NCBI GenBank assembly: GCA_024234395.1
Contig: JACKOH010000001.1
Location: 1,755,001-1,819,000 of the forward strand
Direction: 5' to 3'
From: Pseudomonadales bacterium
GTDB taxonomy: Bacteria > Pseudomonadota > Gammaproteobacteria > Pseudomonadales > Pseudohongiellaceae
Length of the DNA stretch: 64,000 nt
The number at the start of each line of letters is the position of its first letter. Within the stretch, counting starts at the first letter, position 1. Under the pieces are notes generated by a model. The model did no database searches, had not been told where the DNA came from, and was given only the letters and a program-made list of their open reading frames with translations. This document shows positions 49,808 to 59,382 of this stretch, piece by piece. The position numbers and the translations under genes were made by a program.

Positions 49808-51979
49808 ATGCCGATCCCCATCGAAGTGTTCACTTATCTCATCGCCAGCATAAGCTCTCTAGCGTTAACCATCCTGCTGGCAAGCTCGCGTCGGCCCCAT
49901 CCACTGCGATCTTCTCTATTACTGGCCAGCGCTGCATCCACGCTCTGGGCAGCTCTGGTGGCGATCAGCTCGATGTTTCCCTGGCTGCCGAACGTGCTGG
50001 TGCAACTGGGCGAACTGGCCCGCAATGCCGGCTGGCTCTTTGTCCTTTTACAGTTGCTTGGCCTGCAAAGTGGTAAGGAAGCCTGGTCCATCGGTGACTG
50101 GCAGTGGCGCCGAGCTTTCTTTTTAGGATCGGCGCTGGCACTGCTCCTGATCGCTATCGGCCCATTGCTGGCAACCACCACAATTGACGCGCCGGGCGTT
50201 CATTATCAGTTAGTATTGATTTTGTGGCTTTGTCTGGCGCTGACCGGCCTGGTCGTCATTGAGCAACTTTACCGAAACGCCGCACTATCGGCGCGCTGGT
50301 CACTCAAATTCCTGTGCCTGGGCCTTGGTGCTGTTTCCGCCTATGATTTTTTTATCTATGCAGAAGCGCTTCTGTTCCGCGAACTTGATGCGGAGTTGTG
50401 GCAGGCCCGTGGCCTGATCAATGCGCTAGTTATTCCCCTGCTGGCTGTAGCGATCTCGCGCATCAGTAACTGGCAGATTGGTTTGCACGTCTCGCGCCAG
50501 GTGGCCTTCCATACCGTGACACTTACTGGTGCCGGGCTGTATCTGCTGGGCATGGCCGCTGCCGGCTATGCTATCCGGTACCTTGGCGGATCATGGGGTG
50601 GCCTGTTGCAAATAGGTTTCATGACCGCCGCAGCGGCCCTGTTGGCGATGCTGATGTTCTCGGGGCGACTGCGCTCAGAAATCCGCGTGTTCCTGAACAA
50701 GAATTTCTACAGTTATCGCTACGACTATCGCGAACAGTGGTTGAAGTTCACTCTGGCGCTGTCAAACCTTAACGACAACGTCGCCGAGGGCATCATCCGC
50801 ATCATGGCTCCATTGACCAGTAGCCCCGGCGGCCTGCTGTGGGGCAGAGATGATGGCCAGGCCATGCATCTGTTGGCCCACTGGGAGATGCCGCCCCCGC
50901 CGACCGGTTCCACGCTTGGCGGACTGTCGGATTGGCTGCAGCACACTGACTGGGTAATCGACCTGGAGGAGTGGCGTCGCGCGCCGGACCTGTACAAAGA
51001 CCTGGAATTGCCCCACTGGCTGCAGAACGATATACAACTGTGGCTAATCATACCGCTGGTGTTCCGCGACCAGGTTCAGGCCGTTCTTATGTTAAAAAAG
51101 TCCTCGCTCAAGAGCTCTCTCAACTGGGAAGACCGGGACCTGCTCAAAACAACCGGGCGCCAGGCTGCCACACACCTTGCACAGCATCTGGCCAGTAACG
51201 CCCTTGTTGAAGCAAGGCAGTTCGATGCCTTCAATCGCCTGTCAGCTTATGTAGTGCACGACCTGAAGAACATCCTCGCCCAGCAATCACTGATCGTATC
51301 CAATGCTGCCAAACACCGCGACAACCCCGAATTTATTTCGGATATGATCGACACTGTGGAGAACTCGGTAAAACGCATGAAACGGTTGATGGACCAGATG
51401 CGCAGTGGAATCCGCAGTGCCCCCAATAATAGCGTTTCACTCCAGAAATTACTTCGGGATGTCATCGCCACGCGAGCTGCCAACCGGCCGATACCAAGTG
51501 CCGAATTCGAAGCAAACAATAACACTGACGGCAATAGCGTTTCCACCATGACCACACAACCCCTAGCAGCGTGCGTAGTCGAGGCCGATCGGCATCGACT
51601 GGCGACTGTTTTCAACCACCTGATTCAAAATGCCCAGGAAGCGACCGATGACCAGGGAAAGGTAGTTGTGCGGCTCGATTGTTCTGACGATACAGTAACG
51701 GTTTACATCGAAGACTCCGGCACCGGTATGACTCCGGAGTTTATCCGCGACCGCCTGTTTCGACCCTTCGAATCCACCAAAGGGCTGACCGGCATGGGCA
51801 TCGGTGTATTCGAGAGTCGCGAGTATATTCGTCAACTGGGCGGAGAACTCTCCGTCGTCAGTCAATCAGGCGTAGGCACGACATTCTTCGTCACCCTGCC
51901 CCGGCAAGTGGACGATTCCAAGAGCCCAACCCAGGCCCCCGATCAGCAGGCTTCGCCAAATCCTGTACAATCGCTATAA
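49808..51979 (+). CDS. prsK: XrtA/PEP-CTERM system histidine kinase PrsK
   Basis: 723 residues. The first 290 or so hold about eight membrane helices. A GAF-like region (about 320-450) follows. The phosphoacceptor is H484 in YVVHDLKNILAQQS, and the ATPase domain has HLIQNAQEATD, EDSGTGMTPEFI and GMGIGVFESREYI. This is the PrsK pattern (recalled as TIGR02916), known in exosortase-containing bacteria to act with PrsR on exopolysaccharide and PEP-CTERM genes. prsR follows after 38 bp in the same operon. The signal sensed is unknown. Confidence 0.93.
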   Translation: MPIPIEVFTYLIASISSLALTILLASSRRPHPLRSSLLLASAASTLWAALVAISSMFPWLPNVLVQLGELARNAGWLFVLLQLLGLQSGKEAWSIGDWQWRRAFFLGSALALLLIAIGPLLATTTIDAPGVHYQLVLILWLCLALTGLVVIEQLYRNAALSARWSLKFLCLGLGAVSAYDFFIYAEALLFRELDAELWQARGLINALVIPLLAVAISRISNWQIGLHVSRQVAFHTVTLTGAGLYLLGMAAAGYAIRYLGGSWGGLLQIGFMTAAAALLAMLMFSGRLRSEIRVFLNKNFYSYRYDYREQWLKFTLALSNLNDNVAEGIIRIMAPLTSSPGGLLWGRDDGQAMHLLAHWEMPPPPTGSTLGGLSDWLQHTDWVIDLEEWRRAPDLYKDLELPHWLQNDIQLWLIIPLVFRDQVQAVLMLKKSSLKSSLNWEDRDLLKTTGRQAATHLAQHLASNALVEARQFDAFNRLSAYVVHDLKNILAQQSLIVSNAAKHRDNPEFISDMIDTVENSVKRMKRLMDQMRSGIRSAPNNSVSLQKLLRDVIATRAANRPIPSAEFEANNNTDGNSVSTMTTQPLAACVVEADRHRLATVFNHLIQNAQEATDDQGKVVVRLDCSDDTVTVYIEDSGTGMTPEFIRDRLFRPFESTKGLTGMGIGVFESREYIRQLGGELSVVSQSGVGTTFFVTLPRQVDDSKSPTQAPDQQASPNPVQSL

Positions 51980-52017
51980 GCAAAGGAAGTTTCCAGAAGC
52001 AACGGAAAGAGTGAGAC

Positions 52018-53427
52018 ATGACCAAACGTGACGCCGACAATAGTGATACTCACTACCTGCTGGTAGTAGAAGACGACAAGGGACTGCAAAGTCAGCTGCG
52101 CTGGGCATTCGAGAACCACGAAGTGATCCTGGCAGGTGACCGCAGCGAGGCAATTGCCGCATTGCGTCGCTATGAGCCAGGTGTGGTCCTGCTGGACCTG
52201 GGGCTACCCCCGGATCCTGGTGGCGTCACTGAGGGCCTGGCAACTTTGAAAGAGATACTCACCCTGGCGCCGGAAACGAAGGTCATCATCGTCACCGGTG
52301 ATAACGATCGCGCCAACGCAGTAAAAGCCGTGTCAGGTGGCGCCTACGACTTTCACCAGAAACCGGCAGACCCCGAACTGCTTGCTCTTCTCGTCAACCG
52401 TGCCCAGCATGTGTACGAACTGGAAATGGAGAATAATCGGCTCCAGCAAGCCGATGAGAACATGCCCCTACGCGGCATCATCGCCTCCAGCCCGGAAATG
52501 CTCAAGGTATGTCGGACTGTGGAAAAAATCGCACCCAGCGATATCACCACTCTGCTTCTTGGTGCCAGCGGTACTGGCAAAGAACGATTCGCTCGCGCCC
52601 TTCACGACCTGAGCCCCAGGGCGAAGAACAAACTGGTGGCCATCAACTGTGCTGCCATCCCCGAAAACCTGCTGGAAAGCGAGCTGTTCGGTTACGAGAA
52701 AGGCGCGTTCACCGGCGCCAGCCAGCAGACTCCCGGAAAAATAGAGTACGCCAACGGCGGTACGCTGTTCCTGGACGAGATCGGCGATCTACCGCTGGAT
52801 CTGCAGGCCAAGCTGCTGCGTTTTATCCAGGAACGAGTGGTTGAGCGTATTGGTGGCCGCAAGGAAATTCCGGTCGATGTGCGCATAGTTTGCGCAACGC
52901 ACCAGGATCTTGAAGGTCAGATACAGGAGGGTCGATTCCGAGAAGATCTGTACTACCGTGTCAGCGAAATGACAATTCAGATTCCTGCGCTCAGGGACCG
53001 CTCCGGCGACGCTCTGGTGCTGGCCAAGGCGTTCCTGGGCCGGTTCGCCGCGGAGCTTGCTCCCACTGTAAAAGGATTCGACGATGGAGCCATCGCGGCC
53101 ATCGAGCAGTACAGCTGGCCTGGCAACGTGCGGGAACTGGAAAGCCGGGTCAAGCGTGGCGTCATCATGGCGGAAGGCAGCCAGGTCACAGCCGAGGACA
53201 TGGAACTGGACGTTGGCGTTGGGGACGAGGCAATCTCCACGATGCCTTTAAATCTGCGGCGGGTCAGGGAGAGCGCCGAGAAGCAGGCAATACTTCGTGC
53301 CCTGGGCTACACCAATGACAATATCTCCGAGGCGGCTAATCTGTTAGGTGTAACCCGTCCTACTTTGTATAGTATGCTGGACAAGTACGGACTTCGAGAG
53401 CCGGGCGATAGGTCGGGCATCAAATAA
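52018..53427 (+). CDS. prsR: PEP-CTERM-box response regulator PrsR (sigma-54 activator)
   Basis: 469 residues in three domains. The receiver domain has phospho-Asp D60 in VVLLDLGLP. The sigma-54 AAA domain has Walker A GASGTGKE at 182-189 and GAFTGA at 229-234, which contacts RpoN. The Fis-type helix-turn-helix at the end reads ISEAANLLGVTRPTLYSMLDKYGL. It should activate -24/-12 promoters of exopolysaccharide and PEP-CTERM protein genes. It is convergent with prsT, the stops being 16 bp apart. Confidence 0.95.
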   Translation: MTKRDADNSDTHYLLVVEDDKGLQSQLRWAFENHEVILAGDRSEAIAALRRYEPGVVLLDLGLPPDPGGVTEGLATLKEILTLAPETKVIIVTGDNDRANAVKAVSGGAYDFHQKPADPELLALLVNRAQHVYELEMENNRLQQADENMPLRGIIASSPEMLKVCRTVEKIAPSDITTLLLGASGTGKERFARALHDLSPRAKNKLVAINCAAIPENLLESELFGYEKGAFTGASQQTPGKIEYANGGTLFLDEIGDLPLDLQAKLLRFIQERVVERIGGRKEIPVDVRIVCATHQDLEGQIQEGRFREDLYYRVSEMTIQIPALRDRSGDALVLAKAFLGRFAAELAPTVKGFDDGAIAAIEQYSWPGNVRELESRVKRGVIMAEGSQVTAEDMELDVGVGDEAISTMPLNLRRVRESAEKQAILRALGYTNDNISEAANLLGVTRPTLYSMLDKYGLREPGDRSGIK

Positions 53428-53443
53428 TGAGCTGTGATATGGG

Positions 53444-55786
53444 TTAGCGCAGCTCGGACAGCAGGGTCTCGACTTCTTCCCGCTCACTGTCGCTGACATT
53501 CTCATCGCTCACCAACTGCTCCAGCAGTGCGACCGCCTCAGTCGTCTGGCCGCCTGCCTTGAGAATCCTGGCACGATTGATACGGATCCCGACACTTGAC
53601 GGCATCGAGTCCAATGCCCGTTGATTGAGACTCTGCGCCTCGTCCACAGCACCCGTTTCCAGCCGCACCATCGCGTAAGTATCAAGAATCTGAGGGTTGT
53701 CAGGTACCAGTGAATCGGCTCGCTGGATGTGTGCCAATGCCTGTTGTGGATTCTCTGAACGTAACAGCCAGGCCAGATTGTTCAACGCAATCACATAATC
53801 CGGGTTTTCATCCAGAAGTGCCTCGTAGTGCACGCGTGCGGAGCTTTCGTTGCCCCGAGCCATGTAACGATTTGCCAGTTCATTGCGCACCATCACGTCA
53901 GCGGGATTCTCTGCAAGCCATTCCTCCAGCATATCATTTGCCTCTTCTTCGCGACCCTGCGCATCAACGGCAGCGCCCAGCCAGAGTGCGACCATGGAAT
54001 TCGGGCTCTCCTCCAATGCAACGCGAAGCAGAGGTTCTGCCTTCTCAGGCCGGTTCGCTACGAGTTCAATCCGACCCCGCGCCACCAACACCGAGGGAGC
54101 GTTGGCAAGTTCATCAGGGAGTTCAGCCAACAAAGTCCCGGCTTCATCGAGTTTGCCCTGACCGACCAGTACATCAGCTAACACGGCTTGCAGCCCCGAA
54201 AGATCTGGTTGCTCGGCCAATAGTGCACGGAGCCTCGTTTCCGCATCACTGAAATGCGCCCGCGCGGCTTCTATGTCATTTTGTTGCATGGCTATTCGGG
54301 CCATTACAATGTTGGGACGCGGATTTTGCGGTTGCTGTTCTGCATAGTCTTCTGCCTCTGCCATCGCTGTCTCGATATCGCCCTGAGATAGATGCGCCTG
54401 AATCAGGGCTTCCAGCACCTGAACCGATTGTGGCGCAAGATCCCGGGCCGCGCGGAACTGTGCGATTCCACCCTCACTATCGCCTGACTGAAGCAACGCG
54501 GCGCCCAGGGCCAATTTGGGCTCCGGCGCATCGGGGCGCAGATTCGCCATCTGTTCGTACAATTCCAGCGTTTGGGCTCCCCCTTGCCCCTGTGCATTCA
54601 AAGCAGTTGCTAAAATACCTATCGCGCGATAGTTCGTGGCATCGAATTGCAAAATGCTACGCGCCACTTCCTCGGCAGATTCCGGATCTCCCTGCTGCAG
54701 GAAGAGGTTGGCTGACAACAACTGACCCTGAATATACCCTGGCCGGGCAGCAAGTAATCGATCCAGTTGCCCCCTGGCTGTAGCCAGATTGCCTTGGTTG
54801 ATGTTTGCGATTGCCGACAATTCAAGGCTACCTGCGTGATCCGGTATCGCGCTGAGAACACTGAAAAGCGCTGCCAGAGCCCCTTCATAGTCTCCGGATT
54901 GAAAAAGCAGCCGGCCCTGCAGAAAGTTCACACCCGGATGATCGGGGTAGCTGCTTAACAGGGGCTGTAAATCGGTCCGGACTTCGTCGACCTTGCCTTG
55001 ATCCATACGGATTTCAAGCAGGCTGAGCAGGTCCGCAAATCGGTATGGATTGAGCTCCACCGCACGGGCATAGCTGGCTTCCGCCTCGGCGAGCGCTCCC
55101 GCCATCCTCTGTACGCCACCCAGCAGACTCCACGCCTCGGGGTAATCCGGGTTTGCACTAACCGTATTCTCGAGCAATGTCCTCGCTTCTTCCACAGCGC
55201 CTGGGTCCGCCAGCTGAAAAGCTGCGCGAGTTGTAGCCACGATGGCATTGTCTGGCGCGGCTGCAAATGCTTCATCAACCAGGTTCCTGGCCCGCTGCAT
55301 CTCGCCATTGCCAGGGTTGCCAGCTATGGCCCGCGCCAGAATTGCCTGGTAACCAGGCTCCATGCTCAGGCTGGAAAAAGCACCCTGCTGATTCAATTCA
55401 AGAAGCCGGTCTGCCTGTCCCGACTCCAGCAGCGCCCGCGCATAAACCAGCCGTGTTTCTGTGTTCTCTGCTGTGGACAGTGAGCGCTCCAATTCCTCAG
55501 CGGCCGCAACCGGGTTCTGCTGGAACAGATAGGCCTCTCCAAGCAATCGTCTGGCAGCAGCATTTTCTGGATTCTGTTGTAACGCAGTTTTGACGTCGAT
55601 CTCAGCCGCCCTCGCCTCACCCTGCGCCATGGCCTGCCGGGCCCGATCCAGAAGTTCCTGCTCCGAAGCCTGAGGGGAGCAGGCGCCCAGAATGGCTGCA
55701 AACAGCAAGATCCAGGCAATTCTTACTATGATCAACAGGCTCGGCCGGGAGGGATTGATTGTCCCAATGTGGTTAATCTTCGTCAT
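53444..55786 (-). CDS. prsT: XrtA/PEP-CTERM system TPR lipoprotein PrsT
   Basis: 780 residues. The signal ends in LFAAILGACSPQ, a lipobox with the acylated Cys. The rest is about 18 to 20 TPR-like 34-residue repeats, several ending in the classic AxxxxP pattern (for example NPENAAARRLLGEAYLFQ, NPDYVIALNNLAWLL). This is the PEP-CTERM TPR lipoprotein family (recalled as TIGR02917). A role in polymer export or assembly scaffolding, as for PelB or AlgK, is inference. ATG at 55786 follows GGAG. Confidence 0.93.
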   Translation of the reverse strand: MTKINHIGTINPSRPSLLIIVRIAWILLFAAILGACSPQASEQELLDRARQAMAQGEARAAEIDVKTALQQNPENAAARRLLGEAYLFQQNPVAAAEELERSLSTAENTETRLVYARALLESGQADRLLELNQQGAFSSLSMEPGYQAILARAIAGNPGNGEMQRARNLVDEAFAAAPDNAIVATTRAAFQLADPGAVEEARTLLENTVSANPDYPEAWSLLGGVQRMAGALAEAEASYARAVELNPYRFADLLSLLEIRMDQGKVDEVRTDLQPLLSSYPDHPGVNFLQGRLLFQSGDYEGALAALFSVLSAIPDHAGSLELSAIANINQGNLATARGQLDRLLAARPGYIQGQLLSANLFLQQGDPESAEEVARSILQFDATNYRAIGILATALNAQGQGGAQTLELYEQMANLRPDAPEPKLALGAALLQSGDSEGGIAQFRAARDLAPQSVQVLEALIQAHLSQGDIETAMAEAEDYAEQQPQNPRPNIVMARIAMQQNDIEAARAHFSDAETRLRALLAEQPDLSGLQAVLADVLVGQGKLDEAGTLLAELPDELANAPSVLVARGRIELVANRPEKAEPLLRVALEESPNSMVALWLGAAVDAQGREEEANDMLEEWLAENPADVMVRNELANRYMARGNESSARVHYEALLDENPDYVIALNNLAWLLRSENPQQALAHIQRADSLVPDNPQILDTYAMVRLETGAVDEAQSLNQRALDSMPSSVGIRINRARILKAGGQTTEAVALLEQLVSDENVSDSEREEVETLLSELR

Positions 55787-56216
55787 GCTCGACTCCGGGA
55801 GGAAACAGTACCCAACATACAGGATAACGTGGATCCCTTGCGGTATCCGTGGGTTATATTACATAAGTTATCAATTCCAGACCAATGGACACCTTACTGG
55901 ATATTTCGGGACAAGACAGGGATAAGGAAAAATCGTCCCGATGTGGGTTCGAACTAATGTTATGCCAGATCGCTGCCACAAGGTTGTCGCCCTTAGGTAC
56001 GGCCTAATCAAACCCGTGACCAAACCCATGTTGCACCACTGGACTGATGAATTCGAACAGTCAATGCTTGAATGGATGCATGCAGCCCCGAAAAAGCCAA
56101 AACTTGAATTAAAGTATATTTATCAATAACATCAGCTATTAAATATATCTTTCTAATGTTCTTTATGAAGGAATTCTCTGAGATTTTTCCAAAAAACTAT
56201 CCTCAAAACATTCGCT
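55787..56216. other. 430-bp AT-rich region upstream of prsT
   Basis: A 62-codon frame at 55941-56129 (MWVRTNVMPDRCHKVVALRY...) has no ribosome binding site and no similarity I recognise; I treat it as unsupported. The region presumably holds the prsT promoter. I found no clean -24/-12 site here. Confidence 0.4.
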
Positions 56217-56765
56217 TCATAAGCCTCGGGAGTCACTCTCCAATCGCGAACTGATATGCTCCATGAAACCCTCCAGTGCCCGGTCAATAATATCGTGTAC
56301 ATAGCGAAATCCCCGTACGTCGCCGAAGTAAGGGTCGGGAATATCCGGAGCATTGGTTCCTCCCTCGGAAGCTGGCAGATAGCTACCAAGCAACGCTAGC
56401 GTGCCGGTAAACGCGGCTGTCATATCCTCGTGCTCGTCAATGAGCGCTGCTGACATCCTGCTGACCTCCTCAAGCTGACCACGATCCATCACCAGTATAT
56501 AGTCACTTCGACTGAGCAATTTTGGAGTGAGCCGTTGTGACCGGATTCTCCCCAGCGGCACGCCTGCCTCCGCTGCCACCTCCACGGCCCTTGGGTCCGA
56601 ACGCAACCCAGGATTGGCGGCCGTGCCTGCCGAGCGCACCTGCACGCTTTTTGCCAGACCTTCATTGCGAAGCCGGTGCCGCAATAGCCCCTCCGCCAGG
56701 GGCGACCGGCAGATATTGGCAGTGCAGACAAACAGGACTTGCAGCTCAGGGCGCGACCAGATCAT
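56217..56765 (-). CDS. Low-molecular-weight protein-tyrosine phosphatase (Wzb-like)
   Basis: 182 residues from the ATG at 56765 with GAGG upstream. The active-site loop CTANICRS (C14-x5-R20) lies at the N-terminus as LFVCTANICRSPLAEG, and the general acid is in DPYFG near the C-terminus. Length exceeds the usual 145-160 by a central insertion. Such enzymes dephosphorylate bacterial tyrosine autokinases; the exosortase-type tyrosine kinase at 60969 is the obvious partner. It is divergent from the ligase gene with 100 bp between starts. Confidence 0.9.
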   Translation of the reverse strand: MIWSRPELQVLFVCTANICRSPLAEGLLRHRLRNEGLAKSVQVRSAGTAANPGLRSDPRAVEVAAEAGVPLGRIRSQRLTPKLLSRSDYILVMDRGQLEEVSRMSAALIDEHEDMTAAFTGTLALLGSYLPASEGGTNAPDIPDPYFGDVRGFRYVHDIIDRALEGFMEHISSRLESDSRGL

Positions 56766-56806
56766 GGATTGAAACCTCATAGGTCCATAACAGATAATAG
56801 CCGGAT

Positions 56807-56821
56807 GTGCGATTCTCGCAC
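56807..56821. promoter_or_regulatory. Dyad between the divergent phosphatase and ligase genes
   Basis: GTGCGA-TTC-TCGCAC is a perfect 6-bp dyad centred midway between the two divergent starts, suggesting a shared operator. Confidence 0.4.
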
Positions 56822-56865
56822 GAACAGCAGCCCCACAGGGAGTGCCACACAAGGAGACAAGTGGG

Positions 56866-58458
56866 ATGGCCGATCTTATTCACGAACTGATAATCGACAG
56901 TGCAAAGTCTGACGGCGACAGACCAGCGCTGCTTTTCCGGGACAGCAGCCTTTCCTACTCACAGTTGCTCGACATGATCCAGCGGGTTTCAAACGGATTG
57001 TTGACTGCGGGCGTCTCAGCTGGGGAGCGAGTCGCTGTCTACCTCCCTAAACAGCTGGAGACAGTTGCCACCCTCTTCGGCGCCTCTTTTGCCGGTGCCA
57101 GTTTCGTACCCGTGAACCCGGCGCTGAAGCCTCGGCAGGTTACCTATATTCTTAATCACTGCCAGACGGGCGTTCTGGTCACGTCACAACAACGACTCGA
57201 ACAACTGGCAGACCAGGTGACGGATTGGCCAGAGCTGCATACGATTGTTGTTATCGATGAGGCCGTCAGCGACGCAGTCGTCGGGCAAATCAGGCGGGCA
57301 CCGTGGATTCGGTTGGACACCTGGAATGGTCTGCTGTCGGCTCCGTGGAAACAACCCCACCGGCGCATTGATGGCGATATGGTGGCTATCCTTTATACGT
57401 CAGGCAGCACGGGTAACCCGAAAGGGGTCGTGCTGTCTCATCGCAACATGATGGCAGGCGCGCGCAGCGTTTCACAATACCTGGAGAACACCAGGGAGGA
57501 TCGAGTCCTGGCTGTCCTGCCGCTGAGTTTCGATGCAGGTCTCAGCCAGCTCACCACTGCGTTCTGTGTCGGCGCGTCTGTGACCCTGATGGACTACCTG
57601 CTACCCCGTGACGTGCTGAAAGCATTGGTTCATTACCGGATCACCGGACTTGGGGCCGTGCCATCGCTTTGGAACCAGCTGGTACAGTTGGAATGGCCGC
57701 CGGAGATTGTCGGGACATTGCGCTATATAACCAACACGGGCGGCGCCATGCCCGTTGCCACCACCACCGCCCTGCAGCAACGCTTGCCGCGTACCAGTAT
57801 CTATCTGATGTACGGACTCACCGAGGCATTCCGATCCACCTACCTGCCACCGGACCAGGTCAGCATTCGTCCACGTTCCATCGGCAAGGCCATCCCCAAT
57901 GCAGAAATTCTGGTGATTAACGAGGCGGGTGAACTTTGCGGACCGAACGAGCCCGGCGAACTGGTGCATCGCGGTGCACTGGTGGCACTGGGCTACTGGA
58001 ACGACCCGGAAAAGACGGCTGAGCGCTTCAAACCTTCCCCCGTCCAGGACAACAACCTCCCGGTACCAGAGCTTGCCGTCTGGTCGGGAGACCAGGTGAT
58101 GCTGGACGAGGATGGCTACCTGTACTTTGTCAATCGCAAGGACGACATGATCAAGACGTCCGGTTATCGAGTCAGCCCCACGGAAATCGAAGAAGTCGCT
58201 TACAGTTCCGGGCTCGTGGCTGGGGCTGCCGCTATGGGCGTTCCTCACCCCCAATTAGGGCAAACCATCCTACTCATAGTTACACCCGTCGAAGGATCAA
58301 CTGCAGAGCACGAAACTCTCCGTCAGGAGCTGATAGACTATTGTCGAAGGGAACTACCAGGCTTCATGCAGCCAGCCCAGATTGTCGTACGTGACTCCAT
58401 GCCTCACAATCAGAATGGCAAAATCGACCGCCGCGCCCTGGCAAAGGAACATTGCTGA
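56866..58458 (+). CDS. Acyl-CoA ligase (AMP-forming), exosortase A system-associated
   Basis: 530 residues from the ATG at 56866, which follows AAGGAG. Adenylation motifs: ILYTSGSTGNPKGVVLSHRN, LMYGLTEAFRSTYLPP, and the C-terminal NGKIDRRAL with the catalytic Lys. It closely fits the ligase found in XrtA loci (recalled as TIGR03098), thought to activate an acyl or amino-acid group for modification of the polysaccharide. It is the first gene of the rightward biosynthetic run. Confidence 0.9.
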   Translation: MADLIHELIIDSAKSDGDRPALLFRDSSLSYSQLLDMIQRVSNGLLTAGVSAGERVAVYLPKQLETVATLFGASFAGASFVPVNPALKPRQVTYILNHCQTGVLVTSQQRLEQLADQVTDWPELHTIVVIDEAVSDAVVGQIRRAPWIRLDTWNGLLSAPWKQPHRRIDGDMVAILYTSGSTGNPKGVVLSHRNMMAGARSVSQYLENTREDRVLAVLPLSFDAGLSQLTTAFCVGASVTLMDYLLPRDVLKALVHYRITGLGAVPSLWNQLVQLEWPPEIVGTLRYITNTGGAMPVATTTALQQRLPRTSIYLMYGLTEAFRSTYLPPDQVSIRPRSIGKAIPNAEILVINEAGELCGPNEPGELVHRGALVALGYWNDPEKTAERFKPSPVQDNNLPVPELAVWSGDQVMLDEDGYLYFVNRKDDMIKTSGYRVSPTEIEEVAYSSGLVAGAAAMGVPHPQLGQTILLIVTPVEGSTAEHETLRQELIDYCRRELPGFMQPAQIVVRDSMPHNQNGKIDRRALAKEHC

Positions 58459-58592
58459 TAGACCTGGAAGCCCCTATCCGTCAAGATAAGTGGTCTAGCG
58501 CACATATTAGGCTGTCGAATCCGGTTACCTTCTCCACTATCAGCGGAGATTGTCTTTATCAAAGGGCAGCCATAACAAGTAAACTATACGAT

Positions 58593-58607
58593 CTGCTCTG
58601 CGAGCAG
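58593..58607 (+). promoter_or_regulatory. Hairpin before the export lipoprotein gene
   Basis: CTGCTC-TGC-GAGCAG is a perfect 6-bp stem in the 220-bp gap between the ligase and export genes. It may be a partial terminator or leader structure. Confidence 0.35.
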
Positions 58608-58678
58608 GTAAATGTCAGGAAAATGGCTTTAAACCGACGCCTTTACGAAAACAGGCGGTGCCCGTGAGGAACACAGAT

Positions 58679-59320
58679 ATGATCGCAAACCTCTTTCTTT
58701 CATCCATACACCGTTATCTGGCGCTGCCCGGTGTCCTGATGGTCACTATGTTGTTAGGTGCCTGCGGCACCAACTACCCATCGGTTCCACAGACTGAACG
58801 ATTTGATCCAACCGATTACAATTACGTGATCGGGCCGGGCGATAACATAGAGATTTTTGTCTGGGGACAACCTGAGCTGACCGGCAACAGTATCGTGCGT
58901 CCCGACGGCAAAGTCACCACACGACTGGTGGAGGATATGCAAGCCAGCGGCCGCACTCCCACGGAACTGGCGCGAGAGATCGAGGAAACCTACTCCCTTT
59001 ACGTGCGTGATCCTATCGTCAGTGTCATCGTCAGGGGTTTTGTCGGTGTGCCAGAGCAGCAGGTTAGCGTCATCGGCGAAGCAACTTCACCAAGGACCGT
59101 GCCCTACTCGCAATACATGACTTTGCTGGACCTGATGGTGGCAGTGGGCGGAATGACAGAGTTTGCAGCAGGCAATCGCTCTGTGCTTGTACGGGTGGAA
59201 GACGGACAATACCGCTCCTATGGGCTTCGACTTGACGACCTGCTCAAGGACGGGGACATCTCCGCCAATATGGCACTGCGGCCCGGTGACATTGTGATAA
59301 TTACGGAATCCTGGTTCTGA
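58679..59320 (+). CDS. XrtA system polysaccharide export lipoprotein
   Basis: 213 residues from the ATG at 58679, preceded by GAGGA. The signal ends VTMLLGACG with the lipobox Cys. The Poly_export domain follows: YVIGPGDNIEIFVWGQPELTGN, then a SLBB-like domain (QQVSVIGEATSPRTVPYSQYMTLLDLMVAVGGM). It is the outer-membrane export-type protein of exosortase loci (recalled as TIGR03027), similar to a short Wza. It works with the chain-length protein that follows after 62 bp. Confidence 0.92.
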   Translation: MIANLFLSSIHRYLALPGVLMVTMLLGACGTNYPSVPQTERFDPTDYNYVIGPGDNIEIFVWGQPELTGNSIVRPDGKVTTRLVEDMQASGRTPTELAREIEETYSLYVRDPIVSVIVRGFVGVPEQQVSVIGEATSPRTVPYSQYMTLLDLMVAVGGMTEFAAGNRSVLVRVEDGQYRSYGLRLDDLLKDGDISANMALRPGDIVIITESWF

Positions 59321-59382
59321 ACCGGTAGCGCCGTAGCGAAGACTTTCAAGTACCAGGTACCAGAGGGTAATAAGAGAAAATC

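Noticed and set aside
55941..56129. A 62-codon frame upstream of prsT
   Set aside because: No ribosome binding site, no recognised motif and AT-rich background; kept only as part of the intergenic description.
58452..58667. A 71-codon frame between the ligase and export lipoprotein genes
   Set aside because: It overlaps the ligase stop with no ribosome binding site, and the sequence shows no domain or signal pattern.
58459..58678. A sigma-54 (-24/-12) promoter for the exopolysaccharide genes
   Set aside because: I looked for GG-N10-GC patterns in the gaps of the exosortase locus and found no convincing match, so none is annotated.
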